NCBI GenBank assembly: GCA_963575745.1
Contig: CAUYUJ010015704.1
Location: forward strand, 261,001 to 325,000
Direction: 5' to 3'
DNA: 64,000 nt
Source: Prorocentrum cordatum
Taxonomy: Eukaryota; Sar; Dinophyceae; Prorocentrales; Prorocentraceae
The first letter of the stretch is position 1, and each line of letters opens with the position of its first letter. Below the pieces are notes generated by a model. That model had not been told where the DNA came from. It ran no database searches and worked only from the letters and a program-made list of their open reading frames with translations. Positions 41,801 to 53,434 of this stretch are shown here, piece after piece. Position numbers and translations under genes: made by a program.

Positions 41801-41949
41801 CTACCAGTCCTGCCAGTTACGTCAGTTCTTGCTCCCCTAGATCGGGGCCTGGGTGCCCCAACCCCCAACCTGCCCAGGAACGTGCGGCTCCCCCATCGCG
41901 GGCCCATCGCCGCTCCTTCGACGATGCATCGACGATGTATCGGCGATTC

Positions 41950-42040
41950 CAGGTCAATGGAGGGGGAGGAGGAGGAGGAGGAGGAGGGACGGAGGAGGAG
42001 GAGTACGATACTGATACCGATACCGATACTCCGCGGAGCT
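41950..42040. repeat. GGA run and GATACC microsatellite
   Basis: GGAGGA at 41958-42003, then GATACTGATACCGATACC at about 42007-42031. Confidence 0.9.
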
Positions 42041-42147
42041 CACCCGGGGTGCGTGTTCTGACCAGGGTTTCGAGGCGAATCCAGCCATGGCGACGAAGGA
42101 CGTGTCGCAGTAGCGGTACCTGTTCCTTCTCTGAGTTGCTGCTCCTT

Positions 42148-42197
42148 TTGTGAGCCAGTCGGACTGGCTCACAAAGCAGGGGGGCTGTCCCCCTGCT
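42148..42197. repeat. two adjacent perfect hairpins
   Basis: TTGTGAGCCAGTC (42148-42160) and its exact complement (42162-42174) leave one central base; immediately after, AGCAGGGGG (42175-42183) pairs with CCCCCTGCT (42189-42197) around a 5-nt loop. No flanking gene explains them. Confidence 0.9.
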
Positions 42198-42392
42198 TCT
42201 CTTCAACGCGCGGCTCCAGAGCTCCAGTCCCGCCCCCTTCCCCAAGGGCTTTTGGTCGTCCTGGACCCATGTCTGATGGTTCCGGGACCCGATGGCGGGC
42301 CCCAGCAGGCCGAAATCGAGGAAGACTGCCGGGATCGAAAAGATCAGGTCGCTTCGGGTCGTCGGAGATCTCGCGTCTCGCCTCGCTCTCAG

Positions 42393-42500
42393 GACCGCAG
42401 CGGCCCGATCACCGAGCGCGGCCACGTGCAGATGCCGCCGCCACCGGTGGTGGTGCGCAGGGGCGGTCGGGCGGTGCTGCAGCTGCCGCGCGCGGGCCTC
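42393..42500 (+). CDS. candidate internal exon, 36 codons
   Basis: Cleanest splice context among the isolated exon candidates: acceptor CCTCGCTCTCAG and canonical donor CTC|GTAAGG. Exactly 108 nt, phase 0 at both ends, reading D-R-S-G-P-I-T-E-R-G-H-V-Q-M then P-P-P-P-V-V-V-R-R-G-G-R-A-V-L-Q-L-P-R-A-G-L. No family recognised; partner exons not found. Confidence 0.4.
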
Positions 42501-42600
42501 GTAAGGGCTCACGAGGCCGGGGCAGTGCTGATCGAGTCGGGGATCGACTGCAGAATTTGCACGCGTTGTTCGTGGACTCGACGAGAAAACAGTTCTGAGT

Positions 42601-43130
42601 GAATCAATTATGTAGTCGATGCTTTAGTTACTCGAGCTGAGCGGGGTCACCACCAGAGGCCCACGGGGTCGCCAGCCCCCTCCCCCCCGAGGACCCGTCC
42701 CCCCCCGCCAGAACGCCCAACGGCGCCCCAAGCCTCCTTGATGATGATGAGGAGGAGGAGGAGGACCAGTGTAAACCCAAGAGGCATCAACGATGTTGGA
42801 ATAAACCCTCCCTCTAAGCTCCCTCTTCATAGGCCCCTACAACATCTCATTTTTCAGAAGGAAGTGCCTCGTTGGAAGACAACTGTTTGAAGACCCTGAA
42901 GCATGCCAAAGCATTGCCCACGGGTTTCCAATGCCACGGATCAGCCTGGCTGTTGCGTTTTGATGATTTTGGATCGCGCCAGCACCCCATTCCTGGGAAT
43001 TGAACACCGCGAGTCAGCATAACTTGTACACCCTCATAAGCCTGACTCCTTACAGCAAATAAGTTCTGGTACGTTGATCGTGGGATTCCGTGGAACTTTT
43101 GCACTGCTGAGCGCTAAGGCGACAGCCGCA
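42601..43130. other. region of lower GC with a minus-strand open frame
   Basis: An 85-codon minus-strand frame (43104 to 42847) has natural-looking composition (G-I-P-R-S-T-Y-Q-N-L-F-A-V-R, D-P-W-H-W-K-P-V-G-N-A-L) but starts with GTG and has no known match. It may be a remnant related to the Copia element that follows. Confidence 0.35.
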
Positions 43131-43132
43131 TT

Positions 43133-43795
43133 TTGAAAAGGAACCGCCTTCAATCCGTGAAGCTCGTGCATCTGTTTAAACGAATGTGCGCGGCGCTGGG
43201 GCGAAAACTACATGTCGAAAACGAGCCGCCATCCATCTGTGGCTCTCTGCGTACGAACTGGACTGGTATGGCCAAATCGCCTAGAGGGCGAAATGGCGAA
43301 ACAACACAATCGCTATTCTGACCGCGCGACTGCTCGACCATATTGACACACGCGAAGCCCAGAGAAACAACACAAGCGCTGTACATCTCAGCGTACATAC
43401 CCGAGTTGATAAAAGTAGCTCGGGATTACGTCCATATTCCCAACAATTACCCTCACTGGGACCATGTCGTGCGCCGAGTAAAGACAAACCTTGACGACAA
43501 CTTTATCATGCAATACATCAGCGTCAAGGAGCAACTGGTTCGATCCAACTGGACGGCTCCATTGCCGAGTGGAGTGGCTAATGGAAACATTCGACTGTAT
43601 TGGGAAACTCCAGCCCCAGCTCTGCTCAGCGATGAAGAACGCCGACCGCGCCCAAGGCGGGCCACGATCGTCGATGACGATCGACGTCCTCCCCCTTCGA
43701 TTGTGCGTGGCCGCATGCTGCCCCCTGTTCCAGAATTTCCGACACTCACAACACCCGACAATGAACGACATCATCCAGCACGAATTACCAGCTGA
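43133..43795 (+). pseudogene. Copia gag-like segment
   Basis: One frame with a stop at 43319-43321. After it: Y-I-S-A-Y-I-P-E-L-I-K-V-A-R-D-Y-V and L-D-D-N-F-I-M-Q-Y-I-S-V-K-E-Q, then a Pro/Arg/Asp-rich tail ending at 43793-43795. Assigned to gag by position and resemblance to dinoflagellate Copia polyproteins I have seen; no zinc knuckle visible. Confidence 0.5.
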
Positions 43796-45321
43796 TGCCC
43801 GGATAAAACAAAGAAGGCTGACAAAGAAACCAGCATCAAACCGCGCAATAGACCCAAACAGGTCGAACACGGCAGTGACGACTGCGGCGAAGACCTAAAG
43901 CGCCTTCGATGTGGAGCATACTACACTGATGGGTGTTTTTTGTTTTTTTTTTTTTGAATCAGACACGGATGAAAACGAGGAAATATGCATTTCAGTACCG
44001 GCAGGGCTACCAGCGGATACACGCGCCGATGCGTTTTCCACAATACCAGCATTATGCTATGGCTGAAGCAACGAGGTCGACATGCTGGAACTGTGCGGAG
44101 GCAGCGGGGGGGATCTCACACTTAGCATTCAGTCGAGGTTTATATTCAGGGAGCTACTTTGACAAACGTTATTACTTCGACCTTGGTAACAAGGGAGTCC
44201 AGGATGCAGTAATGCACTACCTAACGTCAGTTTTGTGAAAGTAGAAATCCTATAGCCCAGCCGCAGACCTACTGGACTACCATCCTACTGCAACGCAAAG
44301 GCCAACTACGACACGTGGTACGATGATCACAAGGAAGACCCTCCCACAAAAGAATCGCGCGTGGCAAAGTTGCCGTACGTCAGGGCGATCTCCGACGATT
44401 CTACCTGCGAGAACAACCAGTGGTACTTGGGTGGATGAAATACCACCGTCGACGACACTCGCCAAACGCGAGGGCACTCGCAAGGTCAATATAGACCAAT
44501 GCACTACATGACCTCGCGACTCCCATGGCGCATTGATACGTGAACCTACCGAAATCATGGCCAACCACCGTTCACTACCGACACCTCTTGACAGCAAAAA
44601 GGGGAATGACCACCATCAACATGCCTCAGTTTGCAGTAAGGAATCGGCCAAGGCAGCATGATGCATTGCGAAGGTGCAGTCCCTCTTCGCCGACGCAGCT
44701 CAAGTAGTACATTACATGTTTTCGCGGTGAACCGCGATCCCTCTCATGATCCTTATCGCGCATCACATGTTCTTGTCGCCAACGCACGCGGGTCTGACTT
44801 GGGCGACCCGACGATCACCAGACATCCTGACGGACGCATCGCGCAACCATCATCAGCGGGATGGGGATGTTTTACATGCGCTGACAATGTAAACGTGCAC
44901 CTTCCATCACACAGCATAACCCCCAAACGCTGTAGGTGTATGACAAGGATGATCATTCCTGGGAATGCCAGAACTACCATACGAACTACGGGAAAAAAAA
45001 AAAAACACCCCTGGCCACGTACTAGGCACTGGCAAAAGCAAATGTGCCAAGCCGTGGAAGCTGCCAGACAACCGCGCGCAGGGGTCACCAGCCCCTGCTG
45101 AATTGGCAGCGCCGCCACCTGCGGCGGGAGCTGCGTCTGAGGACACAACCACCAACGGCGGCAGCTGCTTCTGAGGCGCCAGCCGCCAAACAAAGTGCGC
45201 GGCCCCGCGCCCCGATGCCCGACTTTAGAGCTGGTCCGACTGCGGGCGCCAGCAGCCGCGACATCGCAGCAGGCGCGCATGCTGCAGAGACACGCGGCGC
45301 CGGCAGCTCGGACGACCGCAG
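43796..45321 (+). pseudogene. Copia protease/linker region, heavily decayed
   Basis: Short plus-strand fragments in shifting frames (for example D-C-G-E-D-L near 43880, L-P-Y-E-L-R-E-K near 44975 before an A13 run at 44995-45005, and an Ala/Pro-rich stretch to 45174). No aspartic protease motif could be placed with confidence. Confidence 0.4.
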
Positions 45322-46719
45322 GTGGCAGCCAGACGTTGGCGACAGCAGGGAGGTGCCACACCTCCACCGCCTCCTGCGGGTGACCCTGCTGCTCGGCCGC
45401 GACTGCCAGACTGGTCAAGATTCGACGCGCAGATCAGTCTCCAGAGGCCGCGTAGCTCCGACCCGAGCGCGGTGGCGCGCGAGCGAAGGAAACTACATTT
45501 ACGATGGCCCCGCGCTAAGGAACCTGAGACTCATCTTTAACCGAGAATGGTCTTGGCAGCGCGCGGCTGAACCTGATAGCAGGCGTCTCTGACGCATGCC
45601 GAGAGTGTAGAGCCTGGGGCAGGCCCGGGCAGACGGCGATGCCATCTACTTCGTTACCAGGCAACTTCAATAATGAAGTCGAATGCGACTTCAGGTTTTT
45701 TATATAAAAAAGGTGCACGGGGCATTTCGCATTATTGACCGCTGTATTCGACGCGGCGCTGGCCTTGAGATACCAGACAAAGCTGCGACCAGCATCCTAC
45801 GTGCGCACCATCGATGATGGGCGCAATGCGGGCCCGCCAAAATACTGCGCTCCGACGGAGAAGGCGCCCTCGACAACGACTCCGCGAAGGCAGTCTTCGA
45901 GGCGGGGGGCGCCGAGCAGAGAACGCGCGCGCGCGCGGGCAACGTGCCGCCGCCATTGCAGCCAGGAGCGGCTTATTGCGACACCCGCTTCACCTCGCGA
46001 AGGCAGAACTGAACGGGTTCGACGCGCCACTTGTGTTCACCTGATTATTGCGCGAGGACTTGTATGCCGGCGATGCGCTTATTTTCCACGGCGAAGTATC
46101 GCCATGCAACGCATTGTTTGGCCGGCAGCAAGCTACGCATCCCGATTTGCCTGTTCTAGATCACGGGCGACAGACCGAGACGTCCGATCGCCACCGGGAA
46201 CATGCATCCGGCGCGCGAGCACCGGAGCTACCACGCAGGCCACAACAATCGCAAAAACGAGCCGTGCATTGCGCGTCCATTGCGAACGGGACGACCATGA
46301 CTGGTCAGCACTACTACAACGAAGGTGATCTTGTTGACTACCATCGAACCCCAACCACGAAAGACGACTGGGAAGGCTGGAGTGGGCCATTCCCCGTCGT
46401 GCGAAACGATTCCGAGAGGGGTCGAGTTATCGCGCGGGTTGGGAACCGTGACGCGCCAGTGCAAAGCTGGGATGTTAGACGCACGTTCTACATTGAGGCG
46501 TTGATCATTCGAGAAATTGGCTCGGGCCACGCAGCGTCGCGGACTGCGCTGACCTTCGTCGATTGCGTGCCCGCGGGAAAAACCTGCTATGACCTCTGGC
46601 TATCCCCCGACCAAAAAGTGCAGACTTCGGATGGCAAGTGCGAGCCGATTCTCTTCGAAGGTACACTTAGCTCTCTAGTGCCTTATCATTTTTCCGCATC
46701 GAAGATGTTGTTTCCATGA
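45322..46719 (+). pseudogene. Copia integrase region
   Basis: Starts with P-D-W-S-R-F-D-A-Q-I-S-L-Q and L-R-K/R-K-L-H-L-R-W (about 45406-45520), the pre-integrase part, then C-R-E/A-W (about 45600). The core is scattered over several frames between 45640 and 46300. The end is a clean frame with G-D-L-V-D-Y-H-R, K-D-D-W-E-G-W-S-G-P-F-P-V-V-R-N and V-R-R-T-F-Y-I-E (46327-46500), the Copia post-integrase module. DDE residues cannot be aligned reliably by eye. Confidence 0.65.
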
Positions 46720-47285
46720 GGTTAGCTCAGAGTACCCGCGGATTGCCTCTGGTAGCGCATGCTGACCGCTGTGCGCCGGCACGCTATGATGACGACATGA
46801 ACCCGGGGTTTCACTACGACGATGCTGAAGGCACTGCCCTGAACATCCAAGATATTATTGGATCAGCCCACCCGAGAATCGTTCAATGCCTGAAGTCCAC
46901 AAAACCACAAGCGGGCTTCGATCAGGGCATTACAAAGCTCGAAGAACGTGCAGCCATGCCGACATAAGGCAGCGATGCCAGAGAGGCCCCAGGAGCCGAA
47001 CATGCACAATATGATGGCCGGCTGCCCACAATCCACGAGGAATCAGAGGCGGCTTTCGAGGCGCATATTATGGGGGCGCGGTGTAAGAAACTGCTTGACA
47101 ATAAGGAACTACTGGAAGCAACCCCAGTAGAAATCTCCATGCCGCACCCGCGCATATGGTCCCTGACGACAGCGCGCTGGCAACAGTAGATGACGAACAG
47201 CAAGGGCACTTGGCTACGCAGGGTAACCCACAAGTGCTAACACAGCCGAGACGTATCATGCCCCGCTGTGCCCCACAGACACTAG

Positions 47286-48192
47286 GTGGAGACCTGCCAT
47301 GAGGCGGAGATGTCGAAGGTAGTTCTATCCGAACGACAACGCAGGATGCTAGGCGTCGATCGCGTTACCACGATGCGAGAATATGCGACCGCCTCTGCTA
47401 CGCGAGCCGCGGTCGTCAAGGGCGGCGACCCTCTCGCGGAGGCAGATATCCCGGCGAACCCAGCCAAGGCATTCGAGGCCTTATACACTGGACTCAAGAC
47501 ATGGTTTGACAAAGAGTGTTTCAAGATACAAGGAGTTTCTAGAGCGTCGAGCATCATGACTTTATGATACGCATACACATGGAAATTCGTTCGGCGCGGA
47601 AAGGGCGACATGGGGCGCGCCATCAGGTTGCGCCCGGTATTTCTAGTTGCCATGGGCCTCGAAGCCTTCGTCGTAGAAGCGCCCTCAGGAACGGCGCGGC
47701 GGCCAAGCCAGCAATTGCTCGCTAGCGCGGCAGCGCGTTGGAAGCAGTGTGTCGTTGCTTCCCTCGACATCAACATGGCTTTTCTGAAGGGGCTCGCGCG
47801 TCGTGAGCTCGCTGAGGCAGCCCGTTAAAAAGGGGCGCGCGGCGTGCTTTGCGCTGCCGCTTGGGCCGGCATTTGCGCTCAGATCTCTCCCAGGATTCGA
47901 GCGCTACGACGAGTCAGAACATTGTCCACAGCGCCTCAAACCAGGCACAGGCACCAAAGATGCGCCGCAGGCCTGCTCACTGAAGCTCAGGACTACCACG
48001 AGGTGCCGCGCACTCGCGCCTACGTCTTGCGACGGGGAGTTTGAGACGAGCGCCAACTTGCGCGCCGCCAAACATGTCTATGATGTAAGCATGGCCTGCA
48101 CCGACGACACAATGGACACATGCGTCAAGTGCGTTGAAATACTTTTGGAAAATGTAAACTCAACGACCACACATATACCAATTGCGCTGTGA
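47286..48192 (+). pseudogene. Copia reverse transcriptase
   Basis: Segments in at least three frames: W-F-D-K-E-C-F-K-I-Q-G-V-S (about 47500), S-L-D-I-N-M-A-F-L-K-G (motif A region, about 47760-47795), K-P-G-T-G-T-K-D-A-P-Q-A-C (motif B, about 47938) and A-K-H-V-Y-D-V-S-M-A (about 48068), where the catalytic D-D pair of motif C is altered to Y-D. Ends at 48190-48192, overlapping the next frame. Confidence 0.75.
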
Positions 48193-49091
48193 GGCGTGCC
48201 AATGATAAGGACGGTGATGCTACTCTTGATCGAGACGAACATACAGAACGACTCCGCCCTATCCGGCGCCGCGAATTCACCGGCGCGGATGCTGAGGCTG
48301 AGGCATCAAAGATGGTTGCTGATATGTTCGTCAGCTTCAGAGGCGCTTTGGCATACGCCCAAATTTCACAAGCATGGCTAATTGTGCATGTTGTACCCTT
48401 GCAGCGTGTCCAGGAACCGACCAACATGCAAGTGCGGCGACGCAGCGCGATTGCCAGGAAGCTGCTGGCCTGCCCAAGGAAGATCGTTTATAACGTGATG
48501 ACACTAACTGCTGAGACGGACCTGCGCAGCGACTCCGGCTATCAACGCCCAAACGGCGACGCCGAAGATGAGGTAAAAGGCTATGGTATTCGCGGGGCAA
48601 GCCTGCTACAGCGCGGGCAAACGCATACTGGCGAGCCCGTCGTCCATCTGGTCGACGCGTACTTCGAGCCCCACCGCTTTCAGGTCCGCTCGAGTTATTG
48701 GGCTGAAGCGCTAGTAGAAACCCACAACGTGGATGACTGCTATCCCACGACTGTCACGCTAGACGATCTACACGCAGGGCCACTGACACCTAATCAGTTG
48801 AATAAGATTATTGAGGTGGGCGGCCCTGGCATCCAGGTCACCCTGACCACTGATGCGGAATGTGTCGTCAAGTCCTTGTCAAGCAAAGACCTGAAGAAAC
48901 CGACTGACTGTGCCCTCCTGCGTCGCGTCCGTCGGATACGGCAGATGATGGAGCGCGGCATAGTGCATAGCGTGCAGTGGTGTGACACCCGCGACATGAC
49001 CGCAGATGGCCACACCAAGGGGGGCATTGATCGATATATGCCCCTACATGGCATGGACGGGATGCAATATGTCAAGATTGACTTGAAGTGA
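48189..49091 (+). pseudogene. Copia RT C-terminus and RNase H
   Basis: A 300-codon open frame. The RNase H part keeps the acidic residues: S-D-S-G-Y (about 48525), Y-W-A-E-A-L (about 48697), T-T-D-A-E-C-V (about 48845), and T-A-D-G-H-T-K-G (about 49000), followed by D-R-Y-M-P. The best preserved piece of the element; it would remove RNA from the RNA/DNA hybrid in an intact copy. Confidence 0.8.
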
Positions 49092-49474
49092 TATATTCCA
49101 TACAGGGCTGGCCATACGAGAACATCTGAGCCGTCTAAGGAGTAATGAAATGCGGGGTGAGCCCGCTGCGGTCTAGAATCGCGTGCCGTTGCTTTTTCTT
49201 TTGTATAATCGCTGCTTCTCTGAATTAGGCCGGGCGCGGACTCGCGCTTCGCCCCCCCCCCCCCCCCGACTCTGAAGGAGGAGGGGCGAAGGCGAGAAGT
49301 AGCGAGCGTTTGTCCGCGGCCGTTTGGGCTCCAGTGTCTGTCGCACATATGACCGCGTCGCGCCGCGACACGTATTCAGCACCGGTACGGAAACAAGGTT
49401 ATCTTGAATTGCTACCACCCTGCCGCACACGCGGCCATCTATTCTCTTTTGTCCTATCGCTACCGCGATGCGAC
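49092..49474. other. 3' flank of the Copia remnant
   Basis: Unique AT-rich sequence to about 49200 that might be LTR-derived, then poly-C (49252-49267). No gene recognised. Confidence 0.35.
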
Positions 49475-49750
49475 ATCTTGGGCCGTCTTGGAGTTTGTTT
49501 CTGCCGTTTTGGGGCCGCCTGGGGCCGTTTTGGAGCGTCGTGGGCTCGAAAAGTAGAGGACCCCAGTATCAAATTTTGGAACGTTGATTTTGGCCTTCCA
49601 GGGCCCTCTTCGGAGGCCTCTTTGGGCTCTTGGGGCCGCGTTGGGGCCACCTTGGGGGTCTTAGTGCGGTATTGTGGCGTCTCGGGGCCCTCTAGGGCCG
49701 TCTTGGGGCCGTTTGGGGCCCTCTCGGTCTGTTTTGGGGCCCTCCTAGGT
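49475..49750. repeat. 11-bp minisatellite cluster (CTTGGGGCC type)
   Basis: GCCGTCTTGGG/GCCGTTTTGGG units, densest at 49475-49540 and 49610-49745. Confidence 0.8.
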
Positions 49751-49904
49751 TAGAACAAATATTCCGGGACACCGCGGGGATACCCAGGGGGACCGCGGGG
49801 GAATTAAGGAGATTTGTGATTTAGGGGCCCCAGCCCCTTAAAGTCTTAACACGAGCGTGCGGCACGTCCACTTCGTGCCCAGCGGCACGGTGCCGGTATA
49901 CGTG

Positions 49905-50000
49905 TATGTATGTATGTATGTATGTATGTATGTATGTATGTATGTATGTATGTATGTGTATATGTGTTTGTGTAGATATGTGTTTGTGTATATATGTATA
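49905..50000. repeat. TATG tetranucleotide repeat
   Basis: TGTATGTATG array at 49902-49956, then degenerate TGTGTTTGTGTA to 50000. Confidence 0.95.
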
Positions 50001-50619
50001 CACGCGGGCATACACACAGACATACAATATTGCATTGGCGTGTTGTGCCATGCGCCTTGGTCCTTGATTTTTTGCATGCAGGCATACAGGGCAGGAAGGT
50101 AACACCGGAAAATGCAGCGATCATTCCATGTTGATTTTGGTTTGACATCGTCGTTCTATTGATGCTGTGCGTTTTCCCTCCTTCATGTTTTTCTCTTCAT
50201 GTTCATGTTCGTTCTACTGTGCGAATTCGCACCCATCCTTCGGTCTTTCTTCGGAGGCTCCTCCTTAGAGATTCTCTTGGGGGCCTCTTCAGAGTTCCCG
50301 GAAAAGGCTGGGGCTTAGGATTCCTGTTTAATAATTAGGTTTACCTTCTGGAGTCGATTTAAGACGGGCCGGCGAAATGATATTTCGCGATCTTTTGCGA
50401 TAAATAACGAGGTCGAGACGGGCTGGCGAATTAGAATGTGAGGATGTCCCGAGCAAAACGCTGGTTTTTGAAATTCCGATCGATAAACACAGTAAAGTCA
50501 GCATTTTAGTTGGTTGCGGATGTCTCCAGCGAAACGCTTGTTTGGCATAATTGTTCAGGCTGCCTCGAGCGAAACGCTTGTTTGGGAGACTTCCAATAAC
50601 CTGGACGCCCAAGGATGCC
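50001..50619. other. no recognised gene
   Basis: Unique sequence. From 50440 three degenerate blocks of GAGCGAAACGCTTGTTT/GAGCAAAACGCTGG occur, also seen at 52430-52545. Confidence 0.4.
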
Positions 50620-51135
50620 CCCGGGGGCCCTGGGAAAGCGGACGCAGTAAAATTTACAAGGGATCTTGACCCTGGGAGCGTGGACGCAGTTTAGTTTACC
50701 AGGGATCGTGGGCCAAGGAGAGCGGACGCATCGTAATTTTCAATGGATCGTGGTCATGGGAGCGCGAACGCAGCGCAATTTACGAGGGATCGTGGCCTTG
50801 GGAGCGTGGGCGCAGCGTAATTTACAATGGAGCGTGGCCCTAGGAGCTCGGACGCAGCGTAGTTTACATGGGATCGTGGCCCTTGGGGGGGGCGAACGCA
50901 GCGTAATTCACAAGGGAATGCGGCCCTGGGAGCGCGGGCGCAGCGTAATTTCCGAGGGAGCGCGGCCTTGGGAGCGCGGACACAGCGTAGTTTTCGTGCG
51001 ATCGTGGCCCAGGGAGAGCTGGCGCAGCGTAATTTACATGGATCGTGGCCCTGGAAGCGCGGGCGCAGCGTGCTCTACGATGGATCGTGGCCTTGGGAGC
51101 GCGGACGCAGCGTAATTTTCAAAGGATCCTGGCCC
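50620..51135. repeat. 42-bp minisatellite, first array
   Basis: About twelve units of 42 bp built on GGATCGTGGCCCTGGGAGCG plus CGGACGCAGCGTAATTTACA; for example CGCAGCGYAATTTA at 50769 and 50811. The period is a multiple of three, giving a 149-codon open frame with a 14-residue repeat. Confidence 0.95.
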
Positions 51136-51149
51136 TGGGTCAGGGACAT

Positions 51150-52000
51150 CCCGCGGCACGTTCCCTGACTCGTTCTCTAGCACGTTCCCTGGCGCGTCGC
51201 CTGGCACGTTCCCTGGCACGTTCCGTGGCGCGTCCCGTGGCACGTCCATTGGCACGTTCCTGATTGTGTCTCCTTGGCGGCCTCTGCGGTGCCCCCATGG
51301 CGCGTCCCTTCGCACATCCCCTGGCTCGTCCCTTGGACGTTCCGCGGCGCGTCCCCCTGGCATGTCCCCTTTTCAATTAGCTCTGTGGCAGCTACTATAT
51401 GATCAGACAGCTCGAGCTTAAGATCCATATCAGCTCGGTTCAGGACTCGGGTGCAAAGGGGTAACTGATCCACAACGCTATAGAGCGCAATCGCGGCATG
51501 GCGCATAGCAATTCAGCTCGGCGTAGCACCAGGTTTGGGTACGGTACATCAAGGCCGATACGCTCAGCCTTGCAACTTGGCACTTTCCGTGGCGCGCCCC
51601 ATAGTGAGTCCCCGTGGCACGTCGCGCGGCGCGTCCCCCTGGCGCGTCCCGTGGCACGTCCATTGGCACGTTCCATAGCGCGTCCCTTTGACGCGTCCCG
51701 CGGTGTGTCCCCATGGCACGTCCCCTGGCACGACCCCTGACGCGTCCCTTGGGACGTTCCGCGGCGCGTCCCCCTGGCGTGTTCCCCTGTCAATTAGCTC
51801 TGTGGCAGCTACTGTGTGCCCAGACAGCTCGAGCCTAATATCCATATCAGTTCGGTTCAGGACTCGGATGCGAAGGGGGACTCGATCCACAACGCTATAG
51901 AGCGCAACCGCGGCATGGCACATAGCAATTCAGCACGACGCAGCACAGCACAGCCTTCGGTACGGTACGTCAAGATCGGTACACTCAACATTGCAATTGC
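51150..52000. repeat. GGCACGTCCC satellite and 210-bp duplication
   Basis: Degenerate 10-11-bp units (CCTGGCACGTCC, CGTGGCGCGTCC) at 51150-51370 and 51585-51790. Each is followed by a related single-copy segment of about 210 bp (51375-51585 and 51790-52000, with CAATTAGCTCTGTGGCAGCTACT and CACAACGCTATAGAGCGCAA), so this is a two-unit higher-order repeat. Confidence 0.9.
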
Positions 52001-52599
52001 CCGTCGCCCAATCAGGTGTCATGAAAGCGTTGCCATGCCTTACGTGTCTATATCAGAAAGACGTGTTCTACCGCTGCTGGAAGAAAACCAGGGGGGGTCA
52101 CTGGAGGTTCCCAACCCGTCCCCCCCTCCCCCCCCTCGATTTCCGGGTTTGTGGGTCGACCCCGATTGTTCAACAAATGCGTTTCGTGCGTGCCCGTTCG
52201 AGGAGCATGTGCCCCCTTTTATCTAGGATCCTTTTCTGAATAACGGAGTCCTCAGACTCCCGACTTCCTTTGTTAAAAAATGAGTACGGCGCGCTTTCAG
52301 AACCAACGATGCTACATGAGCTACGGTGACCTCAAAGTTTTACACAAAACAAGGATGGAACAGTTCACTTTTTGAGTGCCCGCTCGAGGATGGCGCGTCA
52401 CGCGCAGGAAATTCGAGGATGTCTCGAGCCCCGCGCTTGTTTTGCAGATGGAAGGTTGGCTTGTTGTGTGCCCGCTCGAGGATGGCGCACCCTGCGTGCC
52501 GAGTATCTGAGGACGTCTTGGGCGAAACGCTTGTTTTGCAGCGCTTCAAAGGCTTGGGCGCCCCAGGAGTTCTGGGGTGCGGTCGGACCGTTATTTTCC
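52001..52599. other. no recognised gene; short duplicated block
   Basis: GCCCGCTCGAGGATGGCGC occurs at 52379 and 52469, each followed by a GAGGAYGTCTYG and CGCTTGTTTTGCAG block: a roughly 90-bp tandem pair. Confidence 0.6.
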
Positions 52600-53430
52600 A
52601 AGGATCGCGGCCCTGGGAGCGCGGACGCCGCGAAATTTACAAAGAATCTTGGGTTTGTGACCGCAGACGCAACGCAATTGACTAGGATGCTGGCACTGGG
52701 GGCGCGATCCCAGCGTAATTTACAAAGGATCGAGGCCCTGGGAGCGCGGACACTGCGTAATTCACTAGGGAGCGCGGCCACGGGAGCGCGGATGCAGCAT
52801 AGTTTACAAGGGATCGTGGCCCAGGGAGAGCGGACGCAGCGAAATTTACGATGGATCGTGGCCTTGGGAGCGCGGGCGCAGCATACTCTACGATGGATCG
52901 TGGCCTTGGGAGCGCGGAGACTGCGTGATGTACGATGGATCCTGCCCCTGGGGGCCCGGACACTGCGTAGTTCACGAGGGGGCGCTGCCTTGCCAGCGCG
53001 GGCGCAGCGATATTTACAACAGATCGTGGCCTTGGGAGCGTGGACGCATCGTAGTTTACTATGGATCCTGGCCCTGCAGGGGCAGACACGGTGTAGTTGA
53101 TTAGGGAACCTGCGCGGGGACAGCGTATTTGACGAGGGATCTTGGCCGTGGTGGAGCGGACGCAGCGTAATTTACATACGATCGTGGCCCTGAGAGCGCG
53201 AACCCAACGCAATTGACAATGGATGAACCCAGTGTGGTTCACGAGGGGCCGTGGCCCTGGATCGTGATTCCTGCGCAATTTCCTAAAAGGTCGTTGCCAT
53301 GGGGGTGCGAATCCCGTGTAAGTGTCAAGGGACAGTGGCCTTGAGAGCGTGACTCCCGCGTAATGTACGAGGGATCGCGGCCCTGGGAGCGCGGACGCCG
53401 CGTGATTTTCGATGGATCGGTGTCTTGGGA
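52600..53430. repeat. 42-bp minisatellite, second array
   Basis: About twenty units of the repeat at 50620-51135, same orientation, more diverged near 53100-53350. Confidence 0.92.
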
Positions 53431-53434
53431 GCGC

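Larger units (their letters stand above)
43131..49091 (+). mobile_element. decayed Copia-type LTR retrotransposon
   Basis: Gag-like, linker, integrase, reverse transcriptase and RNase H segments follow in the Copia order (integrase before RT) over about 6 kb, split among many frames by stops and indels. Base composition is more AT-rich than the surroundings. No long terminal repeats could be paired by eye, so the true ends are not fixed. Not functional as sequenced. Confidence 0.8.
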
